A DNA stretch of 64,000 nucleotides, taken from the NCBI GenBank assembly GCA_009360345.1, contig SPDP01000002.1, positions 434,001 through 498,000 of the forward strand. Direction: 5' to 3'. The notes beneath the pieces were generated by a model. That model made no database searches. It was not told the DNA's origin and was given only the letters and a program-made list of their open reading frames with translations. Shown piece after piece: positions 43,428 through 52,145 of this stretch; the stretch's first letter is position 1, and every line of letters begins with the position of its first letter. The position numbers and the translations under genes were made by a program. Origin of the DNA: Alcaligenaceae bacterium SAGV5. Lineage in GTDB: Bacteria; Pseudomonadota; Gammaproteobacteria; Burkholderiales; Burkholderiaceae_B.

Positions 43428-44207
43428 ATGGCAACCGCACGCATCAATGGCATAGACCTCTACTACGAAGTGCACGGCGAGGGGCCTCCCCTCGTACTCG
43501 CGCATGGGGTGGGCAGCAACCACCTGCACTGGTGGCAGCAGATTCCCGCCCTGCAGAAGAGATTCACGGTGGTCACGTTCGACCACCGCGGCTTCGGCTT
43601 CTCGACCGAGGATGGACAGGGTCCCCAGGCATTCGCGGACGACCTGGCGGCCTTGATCGACCACCTGGGCTTCGACAGCGTCTTCCTGGCGGGCCAGTCG
43701 ATGGGGGGCGTCACGGCAATGAGCTATGCCGCGCGCTTCCCGCAACGGGTGCGGGCCCTTGCCCTGAGCTGCTCCGGCGGCGGGGTGGTGCCGGTGCACC
43801 ATGCGCCGACGATGAAAGGCGCACTGGAGAAATCGCCGGACTACCTGTCCTTCGCCCGGCTGAGCATCGACCAGGACGACTTCCGCCGCCGCCGCCCCGA
43901 GGCCTGCTTCTTGTTCGAACAGCTCGGCCAGCTCAATCGCGACGTGGACCTGCGCATCCTGACCGGCATGCGGCAGCTCAAGAACGACCTTGGGCCGCTG
44001 GTGGCGGCGGGCACGCCCGTCCTGCTCATCGGGGGCGAAGACGACAACGGCGTCAATCCGTCGATGCGTGAGTTGCAGAAGATGATCCCGGGTGCGCGCT
44101 TCGAGTTGGTGACCGATGCCGGACACCTGCTTTTCTTTGAACGTCCGGACGTCTACAACCACTTGCTGGAGAGCTTCTTCTGCCAGCATATGAAACAGGA
44201 CATGTGA
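43428..44207 (+). CDS. Alpha/beta-fold hydrolase
   Basis: A 259-residue serine hydrolase with the HG oxyanion motif (VLAHGVGSNHLHW), nucleophile elbow LAGQSMGGVTAMS (Ser about 90), acid in LLIGGEDDNGV and catalytic His in VTDAGHLLFFERPD. Most like meta-cleavage-product or enol-lactone hydrolases (PcaD/MhpC type), but the substrate is not fixed. 33 bases after the VOC gene. Confidence 0.87.
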   Translation: MATARINGIDLYYEVHGEGPPLVLAHGVGSNHLHWWQQIPALQKRFTVVTFDHRGFGFSTEDGQGPQAFADDLAALIDHLGFDSVFLAGQSMGGVTAMSYAARFPQRVRALALSCSGGGVVPVHHAPTMKGALEKSPDYLSFARLSIDQDDFRRRRPEACFLFEQLGQLNRDVDLRILTGMRQLKNDLGPLVAAGTPVLLIGGEDDNGVNPSMRELQKMIPGARFELVTDAGHLLFFERPDVYNHLLESFFCQHMKQDM

Positions 44208-44238
44208 CATAGGCCGCACGGCAAGCACGGGGACATGA

Positions 44239-45219
44239 ATGAACTGGAAAAGGATGGCCGCGCGGGTTTCTGTTGCCTTGCTCGCCTGTGGCATGACCGT
44301 CGCGGCACGCGCGGACGACGCGTTTCCCGGCAAGATGATCAAGATGATCAACCCCTATGCCGCCGGCGGGGGCTCCGATGTGCTCGCCCGGGTCCTGGCG
44401 CGGGATATGAGCGCGTACCTGAAGCAGCCGATCATCATCGAGAACCGGCCGGGCGCATCGGGCCTGATCGGCGCCAACGCCGTTCGAACGGCGCCGCCGG
44501 ATGGGTATACGCTGCTTTTCACCAGTTCCAGCGCGCTTGTCGGCGCGCTGGTCAAGGCGCCCCAGCCATTCGACCCGTTCCAGGATTTCGCGCCGGTGGC
44601 CCGCGCCGTGGAGTACCCGCTCTACATGGTGATCAATCCCGAGATTCCGGCACGCAATCTGCGCGAACTTGCCACCTATGCGAAAAACCGTGCCCAGCCG
44701 ATATTCCATACCAGCGTGGGCATCGGATCCACGGGCCATCTGGGCTGCGAACTATTCGCGCTTGCGGCGGGCATCCCGCTCAGCTACGTTCCCTATACCT
44801 CCGTGCCCGCCGCGTTGCAGTCGGTCATGACCAATCAGACGCAGTTGATGTGCGACTCGGTCGGCGGCGCCCAGGCCTATGTCACGCAGGGCAAGTTGAG
44901 AGGCCTGGCCATCATGGGCAAGTCGCGCATGCCCCAGGTTCCGGACGTGCCAACGACGGCTGAGGCCGGGTTCCCAGGTGTGGAGGCGGGCGTCTGGCTC
45001 GGGCTGCTGGCGCCGAAAGGTACGCCCGCATCGGTCGTACAAAGACTCAACGAGGCCATGAACCTCGCGCTCAGGAATCCCGAAATGATCGAGCGCGCGA
45101 AAGTACAGGGCCTGACCATCATCCACGAGACTCCCGGGCAGGCCGATGCGGCAATCAAGGCCGACCTGAAACAATGGGCCGAGATCGTTCGAATCAAACA
45201 GATCCGGCTGACCGATTGA
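44239..45219 (+). CDS. Bug/TctC-type periplasmic receptor 4
   Basis: A 326-residue Bug receptor. The signal peptide ends near residue 25 (AARADDAFPG), then come KMIKMINPYAAGGGSDVLARVLAR, IIIENRPGASGLIGANAVRTAPPDGYTLLF, GIGSTGHLGCELFAL, LSYVPYTSVPAALQSVMTNQTQL and GVWLGLLAPKGTPAS. It follows the hydrolase by 31 bases and precedes the dehydrogenase by 26, so all are probably co-expressed. Confidence 0.93.
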   Translation: MNWKRMAARVSVALLACGMTVAARADDAFPGKMIKMINPYAAGGGSDVLARVLARDMSAYLKQPIIIENRPGASGLIGANAVRTAPPDGYTLLFTSSSALVGALVKAPQPFDPFQDFAPVARAVEYPLYMVINPEIPARNLRELATYAKNRAQPIFHTSVGIGSTGHLGCELFALAAGIPLSYVPYTSVPAALQSVMTNQTQLMCDSVGGAQAYVTQGKLRGLAIMGKSRMPQVPDVPTTAEAGFPGVEAGVWLGLLAPKGTPASVVQRLNEAMNLALRNPEMIERAKVQGLTIIHETPGQADAAIKADLKQWAEIVRIKQIRLTD

Positions 45220-45245
45220 CCGGGTCTGGCTTCCAGGAAGAATTC

Positions 45246-46130
45246 ATGAAGATTGCAATGATGGGCGTGGGGAACATGGGCGCGGGCATCGCGCGGCGCC
45301 TGATGGCGAACGGACATTCGATCGTCGCTTGGGATCTTTCCGCGCCACGGATGGCCGCCCTGGCCGAAGGCGGAGCCGGCGTCGCGGAATCGGCGCAGGC
45401 GGCGGCCCGGGATGCCGACGTCGTGATCACCAGCCTGCTTGGCGACAGTTCGGTCGAGCAAAGTGTGCTATCGGACGGCGGGTTTCTGGCCTCCATGCAA
45501 CCCGATGCGATTCATCTGTGCGTCACCACCATCTCGCCGGATTGCGCGAATCGCCTGGCATTGGCGCATCGATCGCATGGCACGCGCTTCGTGGCGGGCC
45601 CGGTCGCGGGGCGTCCCGATGCGGCGGCGGCGGGCCAGCTCACCACCTATCTGGCCGGAGACCGATCGGCGGTCCAGGCGGTCGCGGAGCTGGCCAGCGC
45701 CTACGCGGTCAAGATCGTTGTGCTGGAAGGCCCCGCCGGCCTGGCGAATGCCATGAAGCTCAGCGTCAACTACACCGCGATTTCCATCATCGAGATCATG
45801 GGCGAGATCTATGCGTTCGCCGAGAAGATGGGGCTGGACCGGGCGCTCTTGCGTGATTACTTCGAAGACGCCTTCAACCGGCCCGCGTTGAAGATGTACG
45901 CCAACAAGCTGCATGAGAACAGTACCACCGGCACGAACGGATTCGCCCTGGTGACCGGACTCAAGGATGTGAATCTGATGATGGATGCCGCGAGCGGGTG
46001 CGGCGTGAACTTCGAGGTCGGTTCCATTATTAAAAGGAAGATGTTGAAAGCCATCGACATGGGGCTTTCCGAGGCCGACTGGAGTTCGATCTCCCAAGTG
46101 ACGAGAAGCGAGTCGGGTATCGAGGTATAG
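45246..46130 (+). CDS. 3-hydroxyisobutyrate-dehydrogenase-like NAD(P) oxidoreductase
   Basis: A 294-residue beta-hydroxyacid dehydrogenase. The Rossmann start (KIAMMGVGNMGAGIARRLMANGH), the FVAGPVAGRPDAAAAGQLTTYLAG substrate loop and the catalytic Lys in GLANAMKLSVNYTAISI are present. It would oxidise a short hydroxyacid in the pathway served by Bug 4. The start ATG follows CAGGAAGAATTC. Confidence 0.88.
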   Translation: MKIAMMGVGNMGAGIARRLMANGHSIVAWDLSAPRMAALAEGGAGVAESAQAAARDADVVITSLLGDSSVEQSVLSDGGFLASMQPDAIHLCVTTISPDCANRLALAHRSHGTRFVAGPVAGRPDAAAAGQLTTYLAGDRSAVQAVAELASAYAVKIVVLEGPAGLANAMKLSVNYTAISIIEIMGEIYAFAEKMGLDRALLRDYFEDAFNRPALKMYANKLHENSTTGTNGFALVTGLKDVNLMMDAASGCGVNFEVGSIIKRKMLKAIDMGLSEADWSSISQVTRSESGIEV

Positions 46131-46167
46131 ATCGGGTCAAGGCGACGCCGGCGCGCACGGATTGGAA

Positions 46168-46242
46168 GCGGAGGATCTCCCGCCCGGCTGCCGGTTACAT
46201 GACCTGGGACGACTATCGGCACGGGAGTTGGCGAGGCGGGCG
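46168..46242 (+). pseudogene. Remnant of an Asp/Glu racemase 3' end
   Basis: Twenty-five codons here read AEDLPPGCRLHDLGRLSARELARRA, matching 19 of 25 residues of the end of the racemase gene at 39718-39792. The frame lacks the rest of the gene, including both catalytic cysteines. It lies just after the dehydrogenase and marks a second, decayed racemase cassette. Confidence 0.7.
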
Positions 46243-46378
46243 CTTGTGATGTCTGTCGCAAACACAGCTGCATGGCGAGACGCGATTCCGGCTAGTATTG
46301 CTTTCGGGGACTCCATGCCCCGATGAACAATGAGATAGACAAGCCAGTGGGAAGCGTCTTTCGAGAATTCCCCGGCGG

Positions 46379-46528
46379 GTGCTCAAGAGTTTCAAGACGG
46401 GATTGGTTCCACCGGACGATATCCAGGCGGCAATTGCCGAAAATCAATGGACTGCGCCTTCGGCCCAGGCGGTTGCGCTGGCCGACGAGAAGCGATTCGG
46501 ATTCCTCTACAGCCGAAAGAAGAAGTAG
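46379..46528 (+). CDS. Possible small protein or 3' gene remnant
   Basis: A 49-codon open frame from GTG reading KSFKTGLVPPDDIQAAIAENQ and ending ALADEKRFGFLYSRKKK. Its composition looks protein-like, unlike the surrounding bases, but I recognise no family, and the GTG lacks a clear ribosome site. It might instead be the end of a lost longer gene. Confidence 0.3.
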   Translation: MLKSFKTGLVPPDDIQAAIAENQWTAPSAQAVALADEKRFGFLYSRKKK

Positions 46529-46543
46529 CGATGTGCGATAGAA

Positions 46544-47422
46544 ATGGCCATTGAAGCTCCGTCGCGTTTTTCTTCACTGCGCTTGCATGCACTCGACGCC
46601 CATTTGCTGCTCGTTCGTGATAGGCCCGGCCTGTCGGGCATTTCCCGCTTTTTGCTGGAATTCCTGTACTTCGGCCTGAAGGAAGCCCGCGCCTGCCTGT
46701 TCGTCGGACTCTTCTTCGCCGCGGTCTTCCTGGTGCCCCGCTCGGGCCTGTGGGGCATCCCCCGCTACGACGCCCTGTTGGTCATCGCGCTGGCGATCCA
46801 GGCCTGGATGGTCTGGTCCAAGCTCGAAACCCTGGACGAACTCAAGGCGATCACCGTCTTCCACCTGATCGGTTTTGCGCTGGAGGTATTCAAGACGTCC
46901 AGCGGAATCCAGTCCTGGTCCTATCCGGATTTCGCCTATACCAAGGTCCTGGGCGTGCCCCTTTTTGCCGGCTTCATGTATGCCGCAGTGGGGAGCTACA
47001 TCATCCAGGCCTGGCGTCTGTTCGAGCTGCGCGTGGTGCACCATCCCCCGTACTGGATGGCCTGGCTCGTCGCGCTGCTGATCTACGCCAATTTCTTCAC
47101 ACACCATTTCATCGGGGATTACCGGTGGTACATCGCGGCGTGCGCGCTGGGCCTGTACGCCCGGACGACCGTGGTCTTCCGTCCCTTGGACCGGGACCGA
47201 CGGATGCCGCTGCTGCTGGCCTTCGTGCTGATCGGCTTTTTCATCTGGCTGGCCGAGAACATCAGCACGTTCTTCGGTGTCTGGGCCTATCCCAACCAGC
47301 TTGGCGCCTGGTCCACGGTGCACCTGGGAAAATGGAGTTCCTGGTCGCTGCTGGTCATCATGACCTTCACGATCGTGGCGAACCTCAAGCACATCAAGGC
47401 GCGCGTCCACGTGCCCGATTGA
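46544..47422 (+). CDS. DUF817 integral membrane protein
   Basis: A 292-residue membrane protein with about eight hydrophobic helices, matching DUF817: FGLKEARACLFVGLFFAAVFLVP, VFHLIGFALEVFKTSSGIQSWSYPD, VPLFAGFMYAAVGSYIIQAWRLF, NFFTHHFIGDYRWYI, AENISTFFGVWAYPNQ. Conserved charged and His residues cluster near helices 4-6. The function of this family is not known. No clear operon partner. Confidence 0.85.
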   Translation: MAIEAPSRFSSLRLHALDAHLLLVRDRPGLSGISRFLLEFLYFGLKEARACLFVGLFFAAVFLVPRSGLWGIPRYDALLVIALAIQAWMVWSKLETLDELKAITVFHLIGFALEVFKTSSGIQSWSYPDFAYTKVLGVPLFAGFMYAAVGSYIIQAWRLFELRVVHHPPYWMAWLVALLIYANFFTHHFIGDYRWYIAACALGLYARTTVVFRPLDRDRRMPLLLAFVLIGFFIWLAENISTFFGVWAYPNQLGAWSTVHLGKWSSWSLLVIMTFTIVANLKHIKARVHVPD

Positions 47423-47479
47423 GTCGCACGAGTCCAAATATGGCAGACTCGCCGTCCAAGCCGCAATGTCGAGGATCCG

Positions 47480-47953
47480 GTGGAAATTCGCAGATTCAAG
47501 CTCGGTGATGAAGCAGCGTTATTCCGCGTATTCTTCACCTCCATCCACGAGGTCGCCTCCAAGGATTATTCGCCCGAGCAAATCGAGGCATGGGCGCCTT
47601 CGGACTTCGACATGGTTGCCTGGGCAGATCAGGTGCGGAAAAACCAGCCCTTCGTCGCCGAGATCGATGGCGAAGTCGTGGGCTATGCGGACGTTCAGCC
47701 TGATGGCTACATCGACCAATTCTATGTGTCCGGCTTGCATCCGCGTCAAGGCATAGGGACGGGGCTGATGGCCCGTATTCATGACGAGGCAGAATCCCTG
47801 GGGCTGGTGGCATTGACATCCAATGTGAGCAAGACTGCCGAGCTTTTTTTCGCTCGCCAGGGCTTTCAAGTCGTCGAGCGACGTTCTCCGGTCCGCCGAG
47901 GGGTGATGCTCGAGAACGCGCTGATGCGCAAAGTGCTGCCTGTTGCAGGCTGA
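47480..47953 (+). CDS. GNAT-family N-acetyltransferase
   Basis: A 157-residue acetyltransferase with the acetyl-CoA motif A (IDQFYVSGLHPRQGIGTGLMARIHDEA) and a motif B region (SKTAELFFARQGFQVVER). The acceptor cannot be predicted. Start is GTG, giving the usual N-terminal strand MEIRRFKLGDEAAL. Confidence 0.88.
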   Translation: MEIRRFKLGDEAALFRVFFTSIHEVASKDYSPEQIEAWAPSDFDMVAWADQVRKNQPFVAEIDGEVVGYADVQPDGYIDQFYVSGLHPRQGIGTGLMARIHDEAESLGLVALTSNVSKTAELFFARQGFQVVERRSPVRRGVMLENALMRKVLPVAG

Positions 47954-48029
47954 GTCTCTAGAATGGTCCGCTATTGCCGGGCGGCGACGCCGCGATCGAA
48001 GTCAATGCAGTCATCCATAGGGCCGATCC

Positions 48030-48425
48030 ATGAAACGACTTGCCATCCTGTTGCTTCTGTCTTGCAGTGTTACGTTGGCTACTGCGGCAACGACCGATGC
48101 GGTGAATGACGCCAACCCCTGCCTGCAGAAACGCGCGGAGATACTCAAAGAAATCGAGCAGGCCAGGCAGCATGGCAACGACAGGCGGGTTGCCGGGCTG
48201 AACCGGGCGCTGCGCGAGCAAGAGGCGCACTGCACACCCGAGTCGATACGCCAGGCACGCGCACAGGATGTCGCGGAAGCGCGGCAGAAGGTGGCCGAGC
48301 GGGAGCGCGAATTGCAGGAAGCCCAGAGCGAAGGCAAGGACGCCGACAAGCTTGCCAAGCGCGAAGCCAAATTGAAAGAAGCGCGGGATGGCATGGCGCG
48401 AGCGCAGCGGGCACTGAGCAATTGA
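48030..48425 (+). CDS. Periplasmic DUF1090 protein (YqjC-like)
   Basis: A 131-residue exported protein: signal peptide ending ATAAT (about residue 20), then a DUF1090 domain with CLQKRAEILKEIEQARQHGN, VAGLNRALREQEAHCTPES and a Lys/Glu/Ala-rich coiled coil (AEARQKVAERERELQEAQSEGKD). The two Cys residues probably pair. Its role is unknown. Confidence 0.85.
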   Translation: MKRLAILLLLSCSVTLATAATTDAVNDANPCLQKRAEILKEIEQARQHGNDRRVAGLNRALREQEAHCTPESIRQARAQDVAEARQKVAERERELQEAQSEGKDADKLAKREAKLKEARDGMARAQRALSN

Positions 48426-48465
48426 CTTGGAAGCGCCTCAGCGGCTTGGCGGGCAATACGCCGGG

Positions 48466-50208
48466 TCAGTGAGCCCTCCTTGCCAGCACTTGGTCGCGCG
48501 GGCCGGCATCGACCACCTTGCCGGCCTCCATCACGACGATGGTGTCGAACCGTTCGAGCAGGCTGGGCCGGTGCACCGAGGCCACGATGCAGGCCGATGG
48601 GAACGCCGCGACCATGCGGTCGAACACCCGGCTCTCCGCCTGTGGATCGAGTGCGCTGGTTGGCTCGTCGAGCAGCAGCAACGAACTACCCTGCGCTGCC
48701 AAGGCGCCCCGGGACAAAGCCAGCCGCTGCCGCTGGCCGCCGGATAGGTTGCCGCCGCGCTCGTTCAGCGGACTGGCCAAGCCCTCGGGCAGGCGTTGCA
48801 ATACCTCGTCGAACACACCCGCATGCACGGCGGACTCCAGTGCCGCCGAGTCGGCCGGCTCGCCGAAGGTAAGGTTCTCTTCCACGGTGGCCTCGAACAC
48901 CTCGGCTTCCTGCGGGATCAGCGTGGCCAGCGTGCGTAGTTCGGACCAATCCACTACCACGCCATCACGCAGCAATTCGCCCCGCCGAGGTGGATAGAGG
49001 CCCGCCAGCAGGCGCAGCAGCGTACTCTTGCCACCCCCGCTCGGGCCGATCAGCGCCACCCGCGCTCCGCGCTTCAGTTCCAGATCGATCCCATGCAATC
49101 CGCCGCGCGCGTCGTCGGCGTAGCGCCACGTGGCATCCCGCAGTTTAAGTGTCTGCCACGGCGCATCAGGCATCACGGCCGGAACCGCCGCGTCGGGATC
49201 GCTGGGTGCTTCCCAGATCGGCGCCGCGCTGCCGTAGTCCGTATGCATGCGCGCGAAGCTCTGGAAATTCGACGCCATCGCGCCCACCACCGTCGCGGCC
49301 TGCTGGGCGTACTGGTAGATCATGAAGACCGTGCCCAGCATCACCGCCTGCCCGGGCTGCCGCGATTGCAGCACATAGACCACCACCAGTATCCAGGTGA
49401 GCCCCATGCCGAGTATGTCCACGGTGAACCACTTGCCTTCCGTGACCATGACCGCCCGACGCAGCGGCGCCATCACCGCCTCCATGCGGCGCCCGAGCAC
49501 CTTGCGCGAGGCCGATTGCAACCGCAGGCCGATCACCGTGCCGGCGTTGCCGACGAAATCCAGCAGCGCGGCGGCATAACGGCGCTCCGCGTCGTTCTCG
49601 GCGCGGGCAAGCTGCATCAGCGCGCGGTCGAAGCGCATGATGATCAGGGCGATGACCACGTAGCCCGTGATGGCGATGGTGCCGCTGGTGCGCGACAGCA
49701 AGGCCAGGGCGACCAGCGGGCCGACGAAGTTGAAGGCGCTTTGCAGGTAGCCGAACTGGTTTTGCGCGAAGTCGGACAGGGCGCGGCTGGATTGGAGGAC
49801 GCGGTGCTGCAGTTCGCCGGAGTGCCGGCCGTCGCGCCAGGCGAGCGGGGCGGCGGCGATGCGGGCGTAGAGCTGGTCGGCCAGGCGTTCGCGGACCCGG
49901 ACGCCCACGTTGCGTTCCAGGATGCGGCCGGGGCCGTGGAGGAGCCAGGACAGGAGGTAGACGCCGACCAGGTAGGCGATCCAGCGGCCTGCCGTTGGCA
50001 TGCTGCCTTGCTGTAGGGCGTTGATGGCTTGGGCGGCCAGCCAGGGCATGGTCAGGCGGAGTAGCTGGGCTGCCGAGAGCAGGCCGGCGGCGCCGAGCAG
50101 GTGGGGGCGGACGCCGGCTGCGTGGCGCCAGAGGGCGCGGTAGAGGTCGCGGGCCGCGGTGCCTAGGCCGATGGCGGGTGAGCGAGAGGGCGGCTCGGAT
50201 GTCGCCAT
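48466..50208 (-). CDS. ABC exporter with fused membrane and ATPase domains
   Basis: A 580-residue half-transporter. The exporter membrane domain (residues ~30-320) has about six helices. The ATPase has Walker A ALIGPSGGGKSTLLRL, Q-loop LIPQEAEVF, signature NLSGGQRQRLALSRG, Walker B SSLLLLDEPTSAL and the His switch ASVHRPSL. It resembles MsbA/lipid or drug exporters, forming a homodimer; the substrate is unknown. A long palindrome lies 25 bases upstream of its start. Confidence 0.9.
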   Translation of the reverse strand: MATSEPPSRSPAIGLGTAARDLYRALWRHAAGVRPHLLGAAGLLSAAQLLRLTMPWLAAQAINALQQGSMPTAGRWIAYLVGVYLLSWLLHGPGRILERNVGVRVRERLADQLYARIAAAPLAWRDGRHSGELQHRVLQSSRALSDFAQNQFGYLQSAFNFVGPLVALALLSRTSGTIAITGYVVIALIIMRFDRALMQLARAENDAERRYAAALLDFVGNAGTVIGLRLQSASRKVLGRRMEAVMAPLRRAVMVTEGKWFTVDILGMGLTWILVVVYVLQSRQPGQAVMLGTVFMIYQYAQQAATVVGAMASNFQSFARMHTDYGSAAPIWEAPSDPDAAVPAVMPDAPWQTLKLRDATWRYADDARGGLHGIDLELKRGARVALIGPSGGGKSTLLRLLAGLYPPRRGELLRDGVVVDWSELRTLATLIPQEAEVFEATVEENLTFGEPADSAALESAVHAGVFDEVLQRLPEGLASPLNERGGNLSGGQRQRLALSRGALAAQGSSLLLLDEPTSALDPQAESRVFDRMVAAFPSACIVASVHRPSLLERFDTIVVMEAGKVVDAGPRDQVLARRAH

Positions 50209-50232
50209 GCAGTGTCATTCCCTATATACCGT

Positions 50233-50256
50233 GCAGTACACGGATCCGTGTGCTGC
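50233..50256. promoter_or_regulatory. 24-bp palindrome upstream of the ABC exporter
   Basis: GCAG-T-ACACGGATCCGTGT-G-CTGC: a perfect 14-bp core palindrome (50238-50251) extended to 24 bp with one mismatched pair. It is 25 bases upstream of the exporter ATG and about 180 bases upstream of the sigma54 promoter of the phenol operon. It fits a repressor operator for the exporter, or an upstream activator site for the phenol operon. Confidence 0.5.
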
Positions 50257-50411
50257 TTTTGAAAGCGTCCTATTGTGCCCTGGTAGCGGAGGCCAACTTC
50301 ACCATTTCATAAAGCTGCACCGCACCATTTCCCCTTTTCCGCATCCAGGAAACCCCGCACCCCTGGCTCCGCGTAAAAAAATCCCCCGCCAAATCAAGCA
50401 CTTACTCCCGC

Positions 50412-50427
50412 TGGCACGCCCGTTGCA
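50412..50427 (+). promoter_or_regulatory. Sigma54 promoter of the phenol hydroxylase operon
   Basis: TGGCACGCCCGTTGCA matches the -24/-12 consensus TGGCACG-N4-TTGCA exactly, with GG and GC ten bases apart. It is 80 bases before the first gene. Phenol hydroxylase operons of this type are classically driven by sigma54 with a DmpR-class activator; no intact activator gene is in the window. Confidence 0.85.
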
Positions 50428-50507
50428 CATCTCATGACACCACCGCAGCCCCCGCTGCGCCAAGTCATGAAATCAACGAGGGCATCACGCCCCATGGAGA
50501 CACGCCC

Positions 50508-50765
50508 ATGGATGCAACCGCCGCCGGCACGCCACCGCTCGCCTCCCGCTACGTCCGCGTCCTGGGGCTGCTGGAAAGCCGCTACGTCGAGTTCGAGTTC
50601 TCGATAGGCGATCCCGAGCTGGCCGTGGAGCTGGTGCTGGAGTTTCCCCAATTCCAGGAGTTCTGCCGCCGCAACCGCGTGCGGATGGTGGGCGCGGAGG
50701 AAGCGGCCCGCCTGGACCTGGAGCGCATGAAGTGGCGCTACGGCTCGCCCGGCGTGGCCGAGTAG
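50508..50765 (+). CDS. dmpK: Phenol hydroxylase assembly protein P0 (DmpK)
   Basis: An 85-residue protein with RYVRVLGLLESRYVEFEFSIGDPELAVELVLEFPQFQEFCRRN, the DmpK/PhP0 pattern. P0 is needed for assembly of active oxygenase, not catalysis. First gene of the operon, 36 bases before the P1 gene. Confidence 0.88.
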   Translation: MDATAAGTPPLASRYVRVLGLLESRYVEFEFSIGDPELAVELVLEFPQFQEFCRRNRVRMVGAEEAARLDLERMKWRYGSPGVAE

Positions 50766-50800
50766 CGCCTTCCCTTTTTCCCTTTCGACGAGACCCAGCC

Positions 50801-51799
50801 ATGCAAGTCGATATCAAGACTTCCGACATCCGTCCGATTCGCCAGACGTTTTCCCACATCGCGCGCCGTTTCGGCGCGGACAAGCCGGCGTCGCGCTATC
50901 AGGAGGCGACCTATGACCTGCAGCCGGAGGTGAATTTCCACTACCGGCCGTTGTGGGAGCCGGAGTACGAGCTGTACGACACGCGCCGCACGGCGGTGGT
51001 GATGCGCGATTGGTATGCGTTCAAGGATCCGCGCCACTACTACTACGGCACGTACACGCAGGCCCGCGCGCGGCAGCAGGAGGCGCAGGAGAGCGCGCTG
51101 GAGTTCGTGGACAAGCGCGGCCTGCTGCGCGGGGCGCCGGGCGAGGTGCGGCAGCGCATCGAGGAGTTGGTGCTGCCGCTGCGCCACTACGAGTGGGGCG
51201 CGAACATGAACAACTGTTATGTGACGGCCTATGGCTATGGCGCGGCGATCACGCAGGCGGCGCAGTACCAGAGCATGGACCGGCTGGGGCTGGCGCAGTA
51301 CCTGAGCCGCATCGGGCTGTTGCTGGACGGCAATCAGGGGGCGTCGCTGGCGCGGGCGAAGCAGCATTGGCTGGGCTCGCCGGAGTGGCAGGGGCTGCGG
51401 CGCGAGATGGAGAACCTGTTCGTGACGAAGGACTGGTTCGAGGTGTTCGTGGCGCAGGACCTGGTGCTGGACGGACTGGTCTATCCGCTGGTGTTCCAGG
51501 GGCTGGAGCGGGAGTTGTCGGCGGCGACGGGCAATGGTTTCGGGATGAGCGTGGAGTTCATGCGCGACTGGCATGGCGAGAACCTGCGCTGGGTGGATGC
51601 CTGCCTGAAGACGGCGGCCGAGGAATCGCCGGAGAACGCGGCGCTGTTGTCGGCGTGGGTGAAGGACTGGGTGGCGCGGAGCAGGGAGGCGCTGGCGCCG
51701 TGGGCGGCCATCGCGTTCGGCGCGCAAGGTGCCGCGCAACTGGACGAGGCGGTGTCGGCGCTGCGCCAGCGCGCCGCGAAGTGCCAGCTTGCCCTTTGA
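50801..51799 (+). CDS. dmpL: Phenol hydroxylase beta subunit P1 (DmpL)
   Basis: A 332-residue protein, the length of DmpL, beginning MQVDIKTSDIRPIRQTFSHIARRFG with VNFHYRPLWEPEYELYD and the MRDWYAFKDPRHYYYGTYTQAR block. It is the non-catalytic beta subunit of the diiron oxygenase. It lacks the DE-RH iron motifs of P3, as expected. ATG 50801 is the family start; the earlier in-frame ATG (50732) lies inside dmpK. Confidence 0.93.
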   Translation: MQVDIKTSDIRPIRQTFSHIARRFGADKPASRYQEATYDLQPEVNFHYRPLWEPEYELYDTRRTAVVMRDWYAFKDPRHYYYGTYTQARARQQEAQESALEFVDKRGLLRGAPGEVRQRIEELVLPLRHYEWGANMNNCYVTAYGYGAAITQAAQYQSMDRLGLAQYLSRIGLLLDGNQGASLARAKQHWLGSPEWQGLRREMENLFVTKDWFEVFVAQDLVLDGLVYPLVFQGLERELSAATGNGFGMSVEFMRDWHGENLRWVDACLKTAAEESPENAALLSAWVKDWVARSREALAPWAAIAFGAQGAAQLDEAVSALRQRAAKCQLAL

Positions 51800-51828
51800 C
51801 CCGGACCCCTATCAAGCAAGGAACCGCC

Positions 51829-52101
51829 ATGTCTCAAAACGTATTCATCGCCTTCCAGGCCAATGACGATACCCGCAGCATCATCGACGCGATCCTGCAA
51901 GACAACCCGCGCGCGCAGCGCCAGGATTTCCCCGCCATGGTGAAGATCGACGCGCCGGATTCGCTGGTGGTCCGGCGCGTCTCGGTGGAGGAGCGCCTGG
52001 GCCGCGACTGGGATCTGCAGGAGCTGCACGTGAACCTGATTTCGCTGTCGGGAAACATCGACGAGACGGACGACGAGTTCACGCTGGCCTGGCATCGCTA
52101 A
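51829..52101 (+). CDS. dmpM: Phenol hydroxylase coupling protein P2 (DmpM)
   Basis: A 90-residue MmoB/DmpM-family effector protein: MSQNVFIAFQANDDTRSIIDAILQDN, FPAMVKIDAPDSLVVRR, LGRDWDLQELHVNLISLSGNIDET. It binds the oxygenase and tunes turnover, without cofactors. ATG follows AAGGAACCGCC. Confidence 0.93.
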   Translation: MSQNVFIAFQANDDTRSIIDAILQDNPRAQRQDFPAMVKIDAPDSLVVRRVSVEERLGRDWDLQELHVNLISLSGNIDETDDEFTLAWHR

Positions 52102-52145
52102 GGCCGGCAAACGACATTCCCCATCAAGCAAATACGGAGACGCAC

